38,948 nt of DNA, taken from assembly GCA_947058885.1 (NCBI GenBank), contig CAMSIF010000010.1:1-38948 (forward strand), read 5' to 3'. Source of the DNA: an uncultured Clostridia bacterium. Lineage in GTDB: Bacteria > Bacillota > Clostridia > Oscillospirales > Oscillospiraceae. The position numbers were made by a program, and so were the translations under genes. Shown one piece after another: positions 17,226 through 24,891 of the stretch. Below the pieces are notes generated by a model. It searched no databases and was not told the DNA's origin. It was given only the letters and a program-made list of their open reading frames with translations. How positions within the stretch are numbered: the stretch's first letter is position 1; each line of letters starts with the position of its first letter.

Positions 17226-18374
17226 TTACACCACTGAGGGCTCCAGCAGAAACACGCCCTTCTGATACCGCTCCTGACTGAACGTCCTGATGTCCAAATC
17301 ATCCGTCTGTCCGGTCAGGTGGTTCGCCACCAGAATAGCGATGCGCGGCGCGACCATGAAACCGTGACCTGAGAAGCCGCAGACACTATAGAATCCCTTG
17401 GCCCTCTTCGCCTCGTCGATGACAGGGATATGGTCCGGACTCAGGTCGTAGCTGCCCGCCCACTGGCGGACCACGTTCAGCTTCCGCAGCAGGGGCAGGG
17501 TCTCGCAGATAACGGCACAGTTTTTCTCCAGGAACTTCCAGCTGGAGCGGGTGTTGAAGCTGGGCTCCTCATGGGGGCCAATGCCCATGACAAAGCTGCC
17601 GTGGGGCGTCTGCTGAACGTAGAAGGAACGGTGGAAGCTCATAACCATACTCCGCAGCAGCGGGGCCACCGGCTCCGTAACCAACGCCTGGTGGCGTTCG
17701 GAAACGACGGGGATGTCCTCTCCCACCAGCTTCGCCAGCCCCGGGGCCCGGACATTGGCACAGTTAATCACCAGGTCCGCACCGAAGAAATCGCCTCCAG
17801 CGGTCTCCACGCCGGTGATACGGCCGCTCTGGGTCCGCAGTCCGGTCACCTCGGTATAGGTCAGAATCTCCGCGCCCATCCGCGCCGCCCCCTGGGCGTA
17901 GGCCATGGTGCAGTGGAAGGGGTTGGCGTGGCCGTCCTTCTCACAGAAGGTGGCTCCAAACATGCCCTCCGTATTCAGGAAGGGTACAATCTCCTTGGCC
18001 TGCTGCAAATCCAACGCCTTGGCGTCAATACCCAGAGCCTGCTGAACCTTCAGGTTCTCCTGAAACTGTGCCCACTCCTTCTCTGTGTAGGCTACCAGCA
18101 GATAACCTCCCTGCTGAAGGCCGCAGCTCTGGCCGTATCCGGTGTACTGCTCCAGATGCTCAAAAATGTGGGTGCTTTCCAGGGCCAGCCGGGCGTTGAG
18201 CTTCGAACCCCACTGCTGGCGGATGCCGGCCCCGCAGCGCCCGGTAGCGCCAGAGGACAGATAGCCCTTCTCAATGAGCAGGATATCGGTCAGCCCCCGC
18301 TTGGCCAGCTCGAACGCCACGGCGCAGCCGACAATACCGCCTCCGATGACAATGGCCTCATAATTTTTCTTCAT
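17226..18374 (-). CDS. FAD-dependent oxidoreductase (DAO family), catalytic beta subunit
   Basis: A 382-residue flavoprotein of the D-amino-acid oxidase/sarcosine oxidase family. The Rossmann motif GGGIVGCAVAFELAKRG is at the N-terminus, followed by SSGATGRCGAGIRQQWG near the flavin site, and a late FAD-binding stretch FYSVCGFSGHGFMVAP. In the related dye-linked proline dehydrogenases, HcnC and octopine/nopaline oxidases, this subunit carries the amine-oxidising site. Its ATG overlaps the upstream [2Fe-2S] gene by four bases. It is the last gene of the five-gene operon. With pruA next door, L-proline is the most economical substrate; sarcosine, hydroxyproline or an opine remain possible. Confidence 0.88.
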   Translation of the reverse strand: MKKNYEAIVIGGGIVGCAVAFELAKRGLTDILLIEKGYLSSGATGRCGAGIRQQWGSKLNARLALESTHIFEHLEQYTGYGQSCGLQQGGYLLVAYTEKEWAQFQENLKVQQALGIDAKALDLQQAKEIVPFLNTEGMFGATFCEKDGHANPFHCTMAYAQGAARMGAEILTYTEVTGLRTQSGRITGVETAGGDFFGADLVINCANVRAPGLAKLVGEDIPVVSERHQALVTEPVAPLLRSMVMSFHRSFYVQQTPHGSFVMGIGPHEEPSFNTRSSWKFLEKNCAVICETLPLLRKLNVVRQWAGSYDLSPDHIPVIDEAKRAKGFYSVCGFSGHGFMVAPRIAILVANHLTGQTDDLDIRTFSQERYQKGVFLLEPSVV

Positions 18375-18658
18375 TCCGCGCCTCCTTCCCGGCAGGCGTC
18401 CGCCAGAACGCCCATGCTGACGGGTTTCGTGGGCGGGCGGAAGGTGGGCATGAGGACCTCCTCCATAGGAACTTTATAGTAAGCGGACAACTCCTGGGCA
18501 ATCAGCATCCGGCAGGTCCGTCCCTGGCATGGACCCATTCCGGCCCGGGTGACCCGCTTGATTTCATCAATAGTACGGCAGCCGGACTCGATGCACTGGA
18601 GAATGGCCTCCCGCGTCAGGTCCTCGCACCGGCAGAGAATGATGTTTTTATCGTCCAT
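18371..18658 (-). CDS. BFD-like [2Fe-2S] subunit
   Basis: A 95-residue protein with the bacterioferritin-associated-ferredoxin fold: Cys pairs in ILCRCEDLT and GMGPCQGRTC, which would bind a [2Fe-2S] cluster. In HcnB and the proline dehydrogenase alpha subunits this module is normally fused to the C-terminus of the FAD subunit; here it is a separate gene. It overlaps the 4Fe-4S gene upstream by 11 bases and the beta subunit downstream by four, so the products are made together and probably form one complex. It likely relays electrons between the two flavin subunits. Confidence 0.86.
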   Translation of the reverse strand: MDDKNIILCRCEDLTREAILQCIESGCRTIDEIKRVTRAGMGPCQGRTCRMLIAQELSAYYKVPMEEVLMPTFRPPTKPVSMGVLADACREGGAE

Positions 18659-19151
18659 CCCGGTAACCTCCTACCTTGATATTCCGGACCTCCATCGCCA
18701 GCTCCTTGGGCACCGCCAGACTGATGGTGCAGGTCATATTCCGCTTTCCGCCGGAAACCGCCTTCACCACGGGGAACCATCCCAGCTCCTCCCCTGACCG
18801 GCTTAAGCCGCAAGCCAGCTGTCCCTCCTGAGGTACGGGGAGAAACTCGAAGGGCAGCTTTACCAGGGCCTCTCCGCCGCTGTAGGTCATGTCCACCACA
18901 AAAATCGCCAGTCCCGGACAGCGGGCAACGCACGCCCCGCATCCGTTGCAGATATCGAAGTCCACCTTCGGCGTCGCGTTAATATCCGGTTCCACACGGA
19001 TGGCCTTTTTCACGCAGGCCTTCGCGCATGGGTTGCAGGGAATCTTCTGAAAGCACTCCGCAATGGCCACCGCGCCCTGGGCCAGCCGGTGGGCGGGAGG
19101 TGTCACGCTCTGTATGTCCTCCCTGGTGGGGATGCCATCCTGAATCAGCAT
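18648..19151 (-). CDS. 4Fe-4S ferredoxin-type electron-transfer subunit
   Basis: A 167-residue protein with a ferredoxin-like pair of cysteine clusters: IPCNPCAKACVKKAI and FDICNGCGACVARCPGLAIFVVD. The first cluster has a shortened spacing, the second is a classical CxxCxxCxxxCP. It lies between the FAD/NAD-type subunit (overlap of seven bases) and the BFD-like subunit. It corresponds to the extra iron-sulfur subunit seen in heterotetrameric proline dehydrogenases of Thermococcales, and would pass electrons to a ferredoxin or membrane acceptor. The acceptor is not visible here. Confidence 0.86.
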   Translation of the reverse strand: MLIQDGIPTREDIQSVTPPAHRLAQGAVAIAECFQKIPCNPCAKACVKKAIRVEPDINATPKVDFDICNGCGACVARCPGLAIFVVDMTYSGGEALVKLPFEFLPVPQEGQLACGLSRSGEELGWFPVVKAVSGGKRNMTCTISLAVPKELAMEVRNIKVGGYRDGR

Positions 19152-20260
19152 GGTCCGGCGCCTCCTTTCCGTGCCGCCAGCAGGGCGGCCGCCTTTTCCA
19201 GTCCAGCCATAATCCGCGCTCCGGCGGGACCGGACCGAAGTTCCGCAAGCTCCTCCGCCGCCCCCTGCCGGAGCTCCCCGGCCTTTTGAGGTTCATAGCC
19301 CAAACTTCCTGCGGCGGCGTACCCCGCCAGACGGCCCTCCACCATGGCGGCGGAGGCCTCCTCAATGCCGGAAATATCCCCGGCGGCGTAGAGTCCGGGA
19401 ATGGAGGTCTCCAGGTTCCCGTCCACCACCGGTACATGCCCGGACAGTTCCCGGATGAACGCCATCTGGCATCCCGCCTGCCAGCACAGCTCCGCCAAGG
19501 GGGTGAGACCCACCGCGAGACAGATGGTGTCGCAGCGGATGTCCTCCTCTGTGCCTGGGACAGGCTTCCAGTTCTCGTCCAACCTGCAAATGACCGCGCC
19601 TTCCAGTTTGCCGTTTCCGTAGGCCTCCTTGATGGTGTACCCGGTGCGGATGGGAACACCGGCGCGGCGCAGCTTGGAGGCGTGGACCAGATATCCGCCG
19701 ATGCGGGGCGCGGCCTCAATAACCCCGGCAACCTCTACCCCCGCCTGCAAAAGCTGGTAGGAGACAATCAGACCGATATTACCGGCTCCCACCATCAGCA
19801 CACGCTCCGCCGGTTTTACTCCGTGGACGTTCATCAACGTCTGAACAGCTCCCGCCCCGTAAATACCGGGGAGGTCATTGTTCGGAAAGGCCAGGAACTT
19901 TTCCGCCGCTCCAGTGGCAACGATGGTCCGCTTGGGACGGATTTTCAGATGCTGGTTTTTATACAGGACCGTGACCACGCCGTCCTCATAAATACCCAGA
20001 ACGGCGGCGTCCGTCAGGATTTCAATGTTCGGATGGTTGACGGCGGCATCCGCCAGCGTCCGCCCAATATGTATCCCCCGGTCTCCTGCGTACTGCTTTT
20101 CCGAGCCAAAAAATTTGTGGGTCTGCTTCACCAGCTGGCCGCCGGGGACGTCGCTGCGCTCGCAGAGCAGAACCTTCGCCCCCAGAGACGCCGCGGCGGC
20201 AGCGGCGCACAGTCCAGCGGGACCGCCTCCGGCAACCAGAATCTCCACTTCTCTAATCAA
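19145..20260 (-). CDS. FAD/NAD(P)-type oxidoreductase, alpha subunit
   Basis: A pyridine-nucleotide-disulfide-reductase-type flavoprotein. The FAD motif VEILVAGGGPAGLCAAAAAASLG is at the N-terminus, PGGQLVKQTHKFFG follows, a second Rossmann motif VLMVGAGNIGLIVSYQLLQAG lies mid-protein, and GLYAAGDISG binds FAD near the end. The ORF track begins at a TTG at 20269, which abuts its own GGAAGGGGG site; the TTG at 20260 has nine-base spacing and is preferred (371 residues). It is shorter than HcnB-type alpha subunits because the C-terminal [2Fe-2S] domain is encoded separately. It overlaps the upstream gene by eight bases. Confidence 0.88.
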   Translation of the reverse strand: MIREVEILVAGGGPAGLCAAAAAASLGAKVLLCERSDVPGGQLVKQTHKFFGSEKQYAGDRGIHIGRTLADAAVNHPNIEILTDAAVLGIYEDGVVTVLYKNQHLKIRPKRTIVATGAAEKFLAFPNNDLPGIYGAGAVQTLMNVHGVKPAERVLMVGAGNIGLIVSYQLLQAGVEVAGVIEAAPRIGGYLVHASKLRRAGVPIRTGYTIKEAYGNGKLEGAVICRLDENWKPVPGTEEDIRCDTICLAVGLTPLAELCWQAGCQMAFIRELSGHVPVVDGNLETSIPGLYAAGDISGIEEASAAMVEGRLAGYAAAGSLGYEPQKAGELRQGAAEELAELRSGPAGARIMAGLEKAAALLAARKGGAGPC

Positions 20261-20564
20261 GTGAAACAACCCCCTTCCCGGCCTGCTCCTCTACACGCAT
20301 ACCCGCCTTGACCTTGGTGACGCACACCCGCACGTTAGGCTGCCCGTCCACAGTCATGAAGCAGGAGGAGCAGTTGCCAATGGCGCAGAACAGGCCGCGC
20401 GGGCGGTGCAGCTCGGGGCTGTGCCCCAGCTCCCGGATGCCCGCCGCGTGGAGGGCGGCTGCAATTGTTTCAGACGTGTACCCATCTACCGGCTGGCCGT
20501 TGAAGAAGAAAACCACCTTCTCTCCCCGGTCAAATTCCAGTATAGGATGCTGCTCAATTCTCAC
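20253..20564 (-). CDS. [2Fe-2S] ferredoxin-fold gamma subunit
   Basis: A 103-residue protein with the Fer2_4-type motif GLFCAIGNCSSCFMTVDG and a fourth Cys in VRVCVT, as in HcnA and the small subunit of sarcosine oxidases and proline dehydrogenases. The start is a GTG at 20564 preceded by AAGGAGG; the ATG one base out of register at this place runs straight into TGA, so GTG is correct. It is the first gene of the five-gene operon (gamma, alpha, 4Fe-4S, BFD, beta), all overlapping. Confidence 0.88.
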   Translation of the reverse strand: MRIEQHPILEFDRGEKVVFFFNGQPVDGYTSETIAAALHAAGIRELGHSPELHRPRGLFCAIGNCSSCFMTVDGQPNVRVCVTKVKAGMRVEEQAGKGVVSLD

Positions 20565-20633
20565 ATTTTTTCCTCCTTTTCAATATTGCCTCCCGGTTCC
20601 GGCAGTGCGTTTTCGTGATTTTGCCTATATTCC

Positions 20634-20662
20634 AGTATAACACATTCAACCGGTCTTGGCAA
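20634..20662 (-). promoter_or_regulatory. Promoter of the dehydrogenase operon
   Basis: On the minus strand TTGCCA, 17 bases, TATACT, about 70 bases upstream of the GTG of the first gene. The -10 differs from consensus at one position. Confidence 0.7.
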
Positions 20663-20701
20663 TAAATTCAGAAAAAGAAGAATATTTTGTTTTTAAGGCT
20701 C

Positions 20702-21739
20702 TTACGGATGTTCCGTCATTTTTCCTTTCAGCCGCAAAATCTCTCTGCGCCTCTCATCCACCGTTTCGCCGGAGACAGCATCCCACTCTGACGCCAGCAG
20801 GGCAATTTCCTCCTCCAGGGCCGCGACAGCCCCGGCGTAATCCCCTTGCAGCTCGCAGACGATAGCGGTGGAGCAAAGAGCGTCCGTATACCGGGGCGGC
20901 TCTTGCAGCTCCAACGCCCGGCGGTAACAGGCCTTGGCCTCCTCATACCGGCCCATACGGGACATAATATCCCCCATGCTCAGCTGAACACACCATTCGT
21001 CCGGGTAGTCCCGGCACATCTGCTCCCAAATTTCCAACGCTTCGGCGTGGCTGCCGCTGGCTTTGGCGAGATGCCCCCGGTACAGGGGTGTGCGGAAGGT
21101 ACCGTCCACCTTCTCCATTCGTTCCAGGTAGGTTTTCGCCTCCTCCACCCGGCCGGTGTTGATGAGCTGGTTCAGAAGCCACTGGTAGCCGTTCCGGAGG
21201 CCGGGATTTTTTTCCACAAATTCCTTGTACCAGTCAATCAGGCGGTATACGTTATTCTGACACCAGTCCACAGGCGCGCCGCCCATTGCCTGCACCAGCT
21301 CCTGGTGGGCGTTGCGCAGATCCGGCTGGCGCGTCAAAGCCTCCCTGGCAAACTCCGCCGCGCGGGCCCGGTGGGCGCGGGCCGTGTGGTTCTCCAGGTC
21401 CGCCAGCAGCTCGCAGGGCTGGCCGTTGGCGGGTTCCCGGCGCGCCTTCTCTAAAAGGAACGCCTCCTCCTGCTCCAGCACCGCCGGGGTGATAAACCTC
21501 TCGTCCCAAATCATATTTTGAATCCGCTCCATCCGCGTCTCGTCCGAGAGGGCAAACAGCGCGTCAATCGTCACGCCGAAGTAGGCTGAGAGAGACGGCA
21601 AAAGCTGCACGTCGGGCGCAGTCGCGCCACGCTCCCATTTGCTCACCGCCTGTGCGCTGACACCCAGCTTTTCCGCCAGCGTCTCCTGGGTCACGCCTCT
21701 TGCCAGGCGCAGGGCTTTGATTTGATTTCCAATTTCCAT
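20702..21739 (-). CDS. XRE family regulator with TPR-like C-terminus
   Basis: A 345-residue cytosolic protein. The N-terminal ~65 residues are an XRE/Cro helix-turn-helix (IKALRLARGVTQETLAEKLG, SAQAVSKWERGATAPD). The rest is alpha-helical with tetratricopeptide-like units (about 230-320, for example HAEALEIWEQMCRDYPDE and RYEEAKACYRRALEL). Such architectures include peptide-responsive RRNPP-like and many uncharacterised regulators. I use the ATG at 21739 with GGAG ten bases upstream; the longer ORF starts inside the promoter region. It lies downstream of spo0A on the same strand but after a strong terminator, so it has its own promoter. Confidence 0.88.
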   Translation of the reverse strand: MEIGNQIKALRLARGVTQETLAEKLGVSAQAVSKWERGATAPDVQLLPSLSAYFGVTIDALFALSDETRMERIQNMIWDERFITPAVLEQEEAFLLEKARREPANGQPCELLADLENHTARAHRARAAEFAREALTRQPDLRNAHQELVQAMGGAPVDWCQNNVYRLIDWYKEFVEKNPGLRNGYQWLLNQLINTGRVEEAKTYLERMEKVDGTFRTPLYRGHLAKASGSHAEALEIWEQMCRDYPDEWCVQLSMGDIMSRMGRYEEAKACYRRALELQEPPRYTDALCSTAIVCELQGDYAGAVAALEEEIALLASEWDAVSGETVDERRREILRLKGKMTEHP

Positions 21740-21781
21740 ATATTCCGTTCTCCTGCTTATTTTTTCGTCCGGACTGTACCC

Positions 21782-21846
21782 AGTATAGCCCTTCCCCCGC
21801 CTGGTTTCCAGCGTCCAAACAGATTTCCCGCTCAACCGGCGGTTGA
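21782..21846 (-). promoter_or_regulatory. Putative promoter and operator of the XRE-TPR gene
   Basis: A TATACT -10 (complement at 21782-21787) lies about 43 bases upstream of the ATG, with a weak TGGAAA as -35. Farther upstream is a short inverted repeat, TCAACC-GGC-GGTTGA (21832-21846), a possible binding site for the regulator. Confidence 0.4.
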
Positions 21847-21865
21847 ACGGGATGCTGCTGTGTCC

Positions 21866-21911
21866 AAAAAAAACGCACTCCCCCCGCCACCGGCGGCTGA
21901 AGAGTGCGTTT
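21866..21911 (-). terminator. Terminator of spo0A
   Basis: A 10-bp outer stem (AAACGCACTC/GAGTGCGTTT) plus a small inner CCGCC/GGCGG stem, followed on the minus strand by eight T residues. It begins 13 bases after the spo0A stop. Confidence 0.9.
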
Positions 21912-21923
21912 ATACGCCTAACA

Positions 21924-22676
21924 TTATGCTGTCGTGTTGTTCTTGAGTTTTAAGCGGATTTGGTCGCTGATCATAGCAATAAACTCCGAATTGGTTGGCT
22001 TCCCCTTCGCGTTGCTGACGGTATACCCAAAAAACCGCTGAAGGGTCTCCAGGTCTCCCCGGTCCCAGGCCACCTCGATGGCGTGGCGGATAGCCCGCTC
22101 CACACGGCTTGGCGTAGTATGGTAACGCTTGGCTACTTCCGGGTAGAGCACCTTTGTGACGGAGTTGATAACCTCCATGTCCTCTACGGTAATCATGATA
22201 GCCTCTCGGACGTACTGGTACCCCTTAATGTGCGCCGGGACGCCAACTTCATGGATGATAGACGTCACCAGCTCCTCCAGGCCAGGCATATGGAGGGACG
22301 GTTCCCGTTTTTCCGTCAGACGGAGCAGATTTTCCACAAGGGCGTTCTCATGGTAAGGTTTACTGATGAACATTGCCGCGCCCAGCCGGCCGGCCTCTCC
22401 CACTACCTCTTGGGTGGTAATGGTAGACATCGCCAAAATAGCGGGCCGCCTTTCCGCATCCAACCGCCGCAGGATGCCCAGGCCGTCCAGCCCCGGCAGG
22501 ATCAGATCTAAAGCCAGCACATCCGGCGCGGTCTCCTCCACGAGCCGAAGCGCCTCATTGCCATCCCCAGTGGAGCCTACAACGGAGAACCGGCCTGTGC
22601 GTTCCAGAGCGTCCCGCAGCGCGCTGCGGGCATCGCTGTCAGCGTCAGCCAGCACGATTTTGATTCTGTTATCCAT
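21924..22676 (-). CDS. spo0A: Stage 0 sporulation protein A
   Basis: Master response regulator for entry into sporulation. The 250-residue protein has a receiver domain with the acidic pocket (LADADSD), phospho-acceptor Asp57 in [12 protein letters not shown], the switch Thr in STITTQE and Lys in ISKPYH. The Spo0A DNA-binding domain follows ([54 protein letters not shown]). The ORF track extends 18 bases farther, but its extra codons include the AAAGGA ribosome site; the ATG at 22676 is correct. spoIVB, the usual upstream neighbour of spo0A, is absent; the divergent neighbour is padR. Confidence 0.97.
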   Translation of the reverse strand: MDNRIKIVLADADSDARSALRDALERTGRFSVVGSTGDGNEALRLVEETAPDVLALDLILPGLDGLGILRRLDAERRPAILAMSTITTQEVVGEAGRLGAAMFISKPYHENALVENLLRLTEKREPSLHMPGLEELVTSIIHEVGVPAHIKGYQYVREAIMITVEDMEVINSVTKVLYPEVAKRYHTTPSRVERAIRHAIEVAWDRGDLETLQRFFGYTVSNAKGKPTNSEFIAMISDQIRLKLKNNTTA

Positions 22677-22701
22677 ATGCGTATATCCTTTCAAAAATTT
22701 A

Positions 22702-22709
22702 TGTCGACA
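22702..22709. promoter_or_regulatory. Near-match Spo0A box in the spo0A leader
   Basis: The palindrome TGTCGACA contains a 6-of-7 match to TGTCGAA on both strands, about 25 bases before the spo0A ATG. It may be fortuitous. Confidence 0.35.
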
Positions 22710-22771
22710 TGTAAGGAGGGGCGTCCGTCCGTTTTAGACGAAATATCGAAGCTTCGTTGCACCTTGCTTAC

Positions 22772-22800
22772 AAATTACCATAAACAGACAGAAAACACAA
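22772..22800 (-). promoter_or_regulatory. Putative vegetative promoter of spo0A
   Basis: On the minus strand TTGTGT, 17 bases, TAATTT. It lies downstream of the two perfect Spo0A boxes relative to spo0A. Match to consensus is moderate. I found no clear sigma-H promoter. Confidence 0.4.
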
Positions 22801-22841
22801 GGGGAAACTCGAAATTTGTGCCTAAAAATCGTTCTTCAAAA

Positions 22842-22878
22842 TTCGACATTAAAGGTAAAATAAGCCGTTTTTGTCGAA
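22842..22878. promoter_or_regulatory. Two perfect Spo0A boxes
   Basis: TGTCGAA occurs exactly at 22848-22842 (minus strand) and 22872-22878 (plus strand), 30 bases apart and in opposite orientation. Both lie upstream of spo0A and also about 95-125 bases upstream of the padR promoter. They would allow Spo0A~P to control its own gene, and possibly padR. The rest of this 344-base gap also holds a GC-rich inverted repeat (about 22915-22939). Confidence 0.7.
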
Positions 22879-22968
22879 AAAGGTTATAATATGGAATATA
22901 CATTTCACACCCCTGCGGAGGACGGCGGCGGCCTCCGCAAAAAAGTTTTTGGGGCCGCAAATTTTTTC

Positions 22969-22997
22969 TTGACAAACGATGCATTGTCATGTATAGT
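22969..22997 (+). promoter_or_regulatory. Sigma-A promoter of the padR operon
   Basis: TTGACA, a 17-base spacer and TATAGT, about 25 bases before the padR ATG. The AT-rich surroundings of the -10 (ATGTATAGTATGATAC) are a plausible place for PadR autoregulation. Confidence 0.85.
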
Positions 22998-23020
22998 ATG
23001 ATACGAAAGGGGGCGTAGAT

Positions 23021-23359
23021 ATGATTGACCCACAGCTTAAGCGCGGTTTGCTGGACGTGTGCGTACTGACCGCGCTGCGTCAGGAGGACTCCTATGGATA
23101 TCAGATTATTAAGGACCTGGCCGGTTGCATCGATATCTCGGAGTCCACGCTCTATCCAATTCTGCGCCGTCTGGAAGAGGCGGGAAGACTGACGGTCTAC
23201 TCCGTGGAGCACAGGGGCAGGCTGCGCAAGTTCTACCACATCACCCCGGACGGTATCGCCCAGATTGACCAGTTTCTAACCAGTTGGCCGGAAATTGAAC
23301 GGGTATATGATTTTATAAAGGAGAGTGCATTACATGACGCGCGCGCAGTTTCTAAATGA
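23021..23359 (+). CDS. PadR family transcriptional regulator
   Basis: A 112-residue winged-helix repressor: LLDVCVLTALRQEDSYGYQIIKDL, the recognition helix ISESTLYPILRRLEEAGRLTVY, then wing YSVEHRGRLRKFYHITPDG, characteristic of small (subfamily 2) PadR proteins. An AAAGGGGG site precedes the ATG. It overlaps the next gene by 26 bases. PadR genes coupled to HAAS/DUF1700 and DUF4097 proteins are common in Firmicutes and usually repress their own operon; the signal here is unknown, although envelope stress is often suspected. Confidence 0.93.
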   Translation: MIDPQLKRGLLDVCVLTALRQEDSYGYQIIKDLAGCIDISESTLYPILRRLEEAGRLTVYSVEHRGRLRKFYHITPDGIAQIDQFLTSWPEIERVYDFIKESALHDARAVSK

Positions 23360-24839
23360 TTTGTACCGCCGTTTAGGGTCTCTGAGCAGAGAACAGGCGG
23401 AGCAGCACCTGACCTACTATGCGGAGATGCTGGCCGACCGCATGGAGGAGGGCATGACAGAGGAGGAGGCCGTGGCCAGTATGGAGGATGTGGGGACCAT
23501 CGCACAGCGCATCCTCCAGGACGAGGGCTCTTCCAAACCCGCCGCCCCGCCCAAGTACCCGAGTCTCAGCGGCGTCCAGCCTGTCAGGGCTGCCAGCACG
23601 GCGGAGCGTCCGAACAGGAAGCTCAATTGGCGCAAACCCGCCAAGTACGCTTTATGGGGACTTGCCGTGCTGTTGGTTGCCGGAATGCTCATCAACCGGT
23701 TCGCCGGAGGCGGCAGCGAAAACAGGGCAAAGCTGTTGGAAGGGGACGCCTCTGTTAAGGAGGACTTTCCTATAGACCGCAGCTCCTCTCATTACGGCAT
23801 CAACATTGGACCGGACGGTATTGAGATTGGCGATGGAATCAGCATCGGACCCGACGGCGTGGAAATCGGCGACGGCGATCACGGCCTGTATGTGGGTCCC
23901 GACGGCATCGAAGTGAACGGCGAAACCATGGATTGGCACGGTTGGCACAATTGGGATGATTGGGATGACTGGGATAATTGGGACAGCTGGGAAGAGTGGA
24001 CCGATCCCGACGATTATACGTTCCACGGTACGGACTACGACGTTCCCGCCAGCGGCATTACGGATGTAAAAATTGAGTGGACGGCGGGACTGGTGCAGAT
24101 ACAGGCAAGCGATCAAGCGGACTCTATCTCCTTCTACGAGGTTTCCACCGGGGAACTGACCAGCAAGACGCAGCTGGTCTACAAAGTGGAGGATGAAACC
24201 CTGCACATCCGATTCGCCAAGCCTAATGTCACCATAAGAGACTCCAAGATGCTTGTGGCGTACATCCCCGACAACTGGCTGGATGAGCTGGAGGTGGAAA
24301 CTACATCTGCCGGGGCGGCCATTTCCCACCTGTCCGTGGAGAGCCTGGAAGTGGATACCACCAGCGGATGCGTGGCCCTCAGCGGGGTGTCCGCCCAGTC
24401 TGTGGAGGTAACTACTACCAGCGGCGACGTGATACTCGACAGCGTCACAACGGGTACTCTGGACATGGACACCACTTCCGGCAATATTGGCGGCACAGCG
24501 GTTACAAAGGAATTGAAGGCGGACACCACCTCCGGCGATGTGACGGTTCAGGCGGAGTCCTGCACAAAATACCGTCTGGATTCTGTCAGTGGAAATCTGT
24601 GCGCGGCCTTGATGGGGGCAGGCCCCTTTGATGTGGAGCTGGAGACCGTCAGCGGCGATATGACTCTGACGATGCCCGGGCAGCTGGGCTTCTCCCTGGC
24701 CTTTGAGACCTTGTCCGGCAGTATTGATTCCGGCGGGTTCAGCCTCTCCGGCGGCGGCGGAAAGTACGTCTGCGGCAGCGGCGCGTCCCAAATTGAGGCG
24801 GACAGTGTCAGCGGCAGCTTGAAGCTGGCGCAAAGTTAA
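23334..24839 (+). CDS. HAAS/DUF1700 - membrane anchor - DUF4097 protein with Trp-rich stalk
   Basis: A 501-residue membrane protein. Residues 1-65 are a HAAS/DUF1700-type helical domain (FLNDLYRRLGSLSREQAEQHLTYYAE). A single membrane helix lies near 104-122 (LWGLAVLLVAGML). The outside part has three IGPDG(I/V)EIG-type repeats (about 155-198), eight Trp at exactly every third residue (201-222), and a C-terminal DUF4097 beta-helix with recurring TTSGDV/SVSG rungs. The ATG at 23334 follows AAAGGAG at good spacing; the GTG at 23325 is too close. HAAS and DUF4097 are more often separate genes, so this is a fusion. Confidence 0.88.
   Translation: MTRAQFLNDLYRRLGSLSREQAEQHLTYYAEMLADRMEEGMTEEEAVASMEDVGTIAQRILQDEGSSKPAAPPKYPSLSGVQPVRAASTAERPNRKLNWRKPAKYALWGLAVLLVAGMLINRFAGGGSENRAKLLEGDASVKEDFPIDRSSSHYGINIGPDGIEIGDGISIGPDGVEIGDGDHGLYVGPDGIEVNGETMDWHGWHNWDDWDDWDNWDSWEEWTDPDDYTFHGTDYDVPASGITDVKIEWTAGLVQIQASDQADSISFYEVSTGELTSKTQLVYKVEDETLHIRFAKPNVTIRDSKMLVAYIPDNWLDELEVETTSAGAAISHLSVESLEVDTTSGCVALSGVSAQSVEVTTTSGDVILDSVTTGTLDMDTTSGNIGGTAVTKELKADTTSGDVTVQAESCTKYRLDSVSGNLCAALMGAGPFDVELETVSGDMTLTMPGQLGFSLAFETLSGSIDSGGFSLSGGGGKYVCGSGASQIEADSVSGSLKLAQS
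23797..23930 (+). repeat. Three in-frame IGPDG repeats
   Basis: Within the DUF4097 protein the units NIGPDGIEIGDG, SIGPDGVEIGDG and YVGPDGIEVNG follow one another. The DNA copies have diverged at third positions, so the repeat is old and kept at protein level. Confidence 0.8.
23931..24000 (+). repeat. 9-base tandem repeat encoding Trp-x-x units
   Basis: Eight TGG codons occur at exact nine-base spacing (first at 23934, last at 23997), with mostly Asp/Asn between: the units are W-HG, W-HN, W-DD, W-DD, W-DN, W-DS, W-EE, W. No indel interrupts the frame. Confidence 0.9.
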
Positions 24840-24845
24840 GATTAG

Positions 24846-24881
24846 AAAAATCCGGCTGGCAAATGCCAGCCGGACTTTTTT
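24846..24881. terminator. Bidirectional terminator
   Basis: A 10-bp stem (TCCGGCTGGC and its complement) with an AAAT loop, AAAAA on the left and TTTTTT on the right. It separates the DUF4097 gene from the converging MATE gene. Confidence 0.9.
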
Positions 24882-24891
24882 CTGCCGCCGG

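Noticed and set aside
22914-22968. GC-rich inverted repeat TGCGGAGG/CCTCCGCA followed by A and T runs upstream of padR
   Set aside because: No gene ends here on either strand (both neighbours diverge), so it is not a terminator; the extended pairing is imperfect. Left as a note only.
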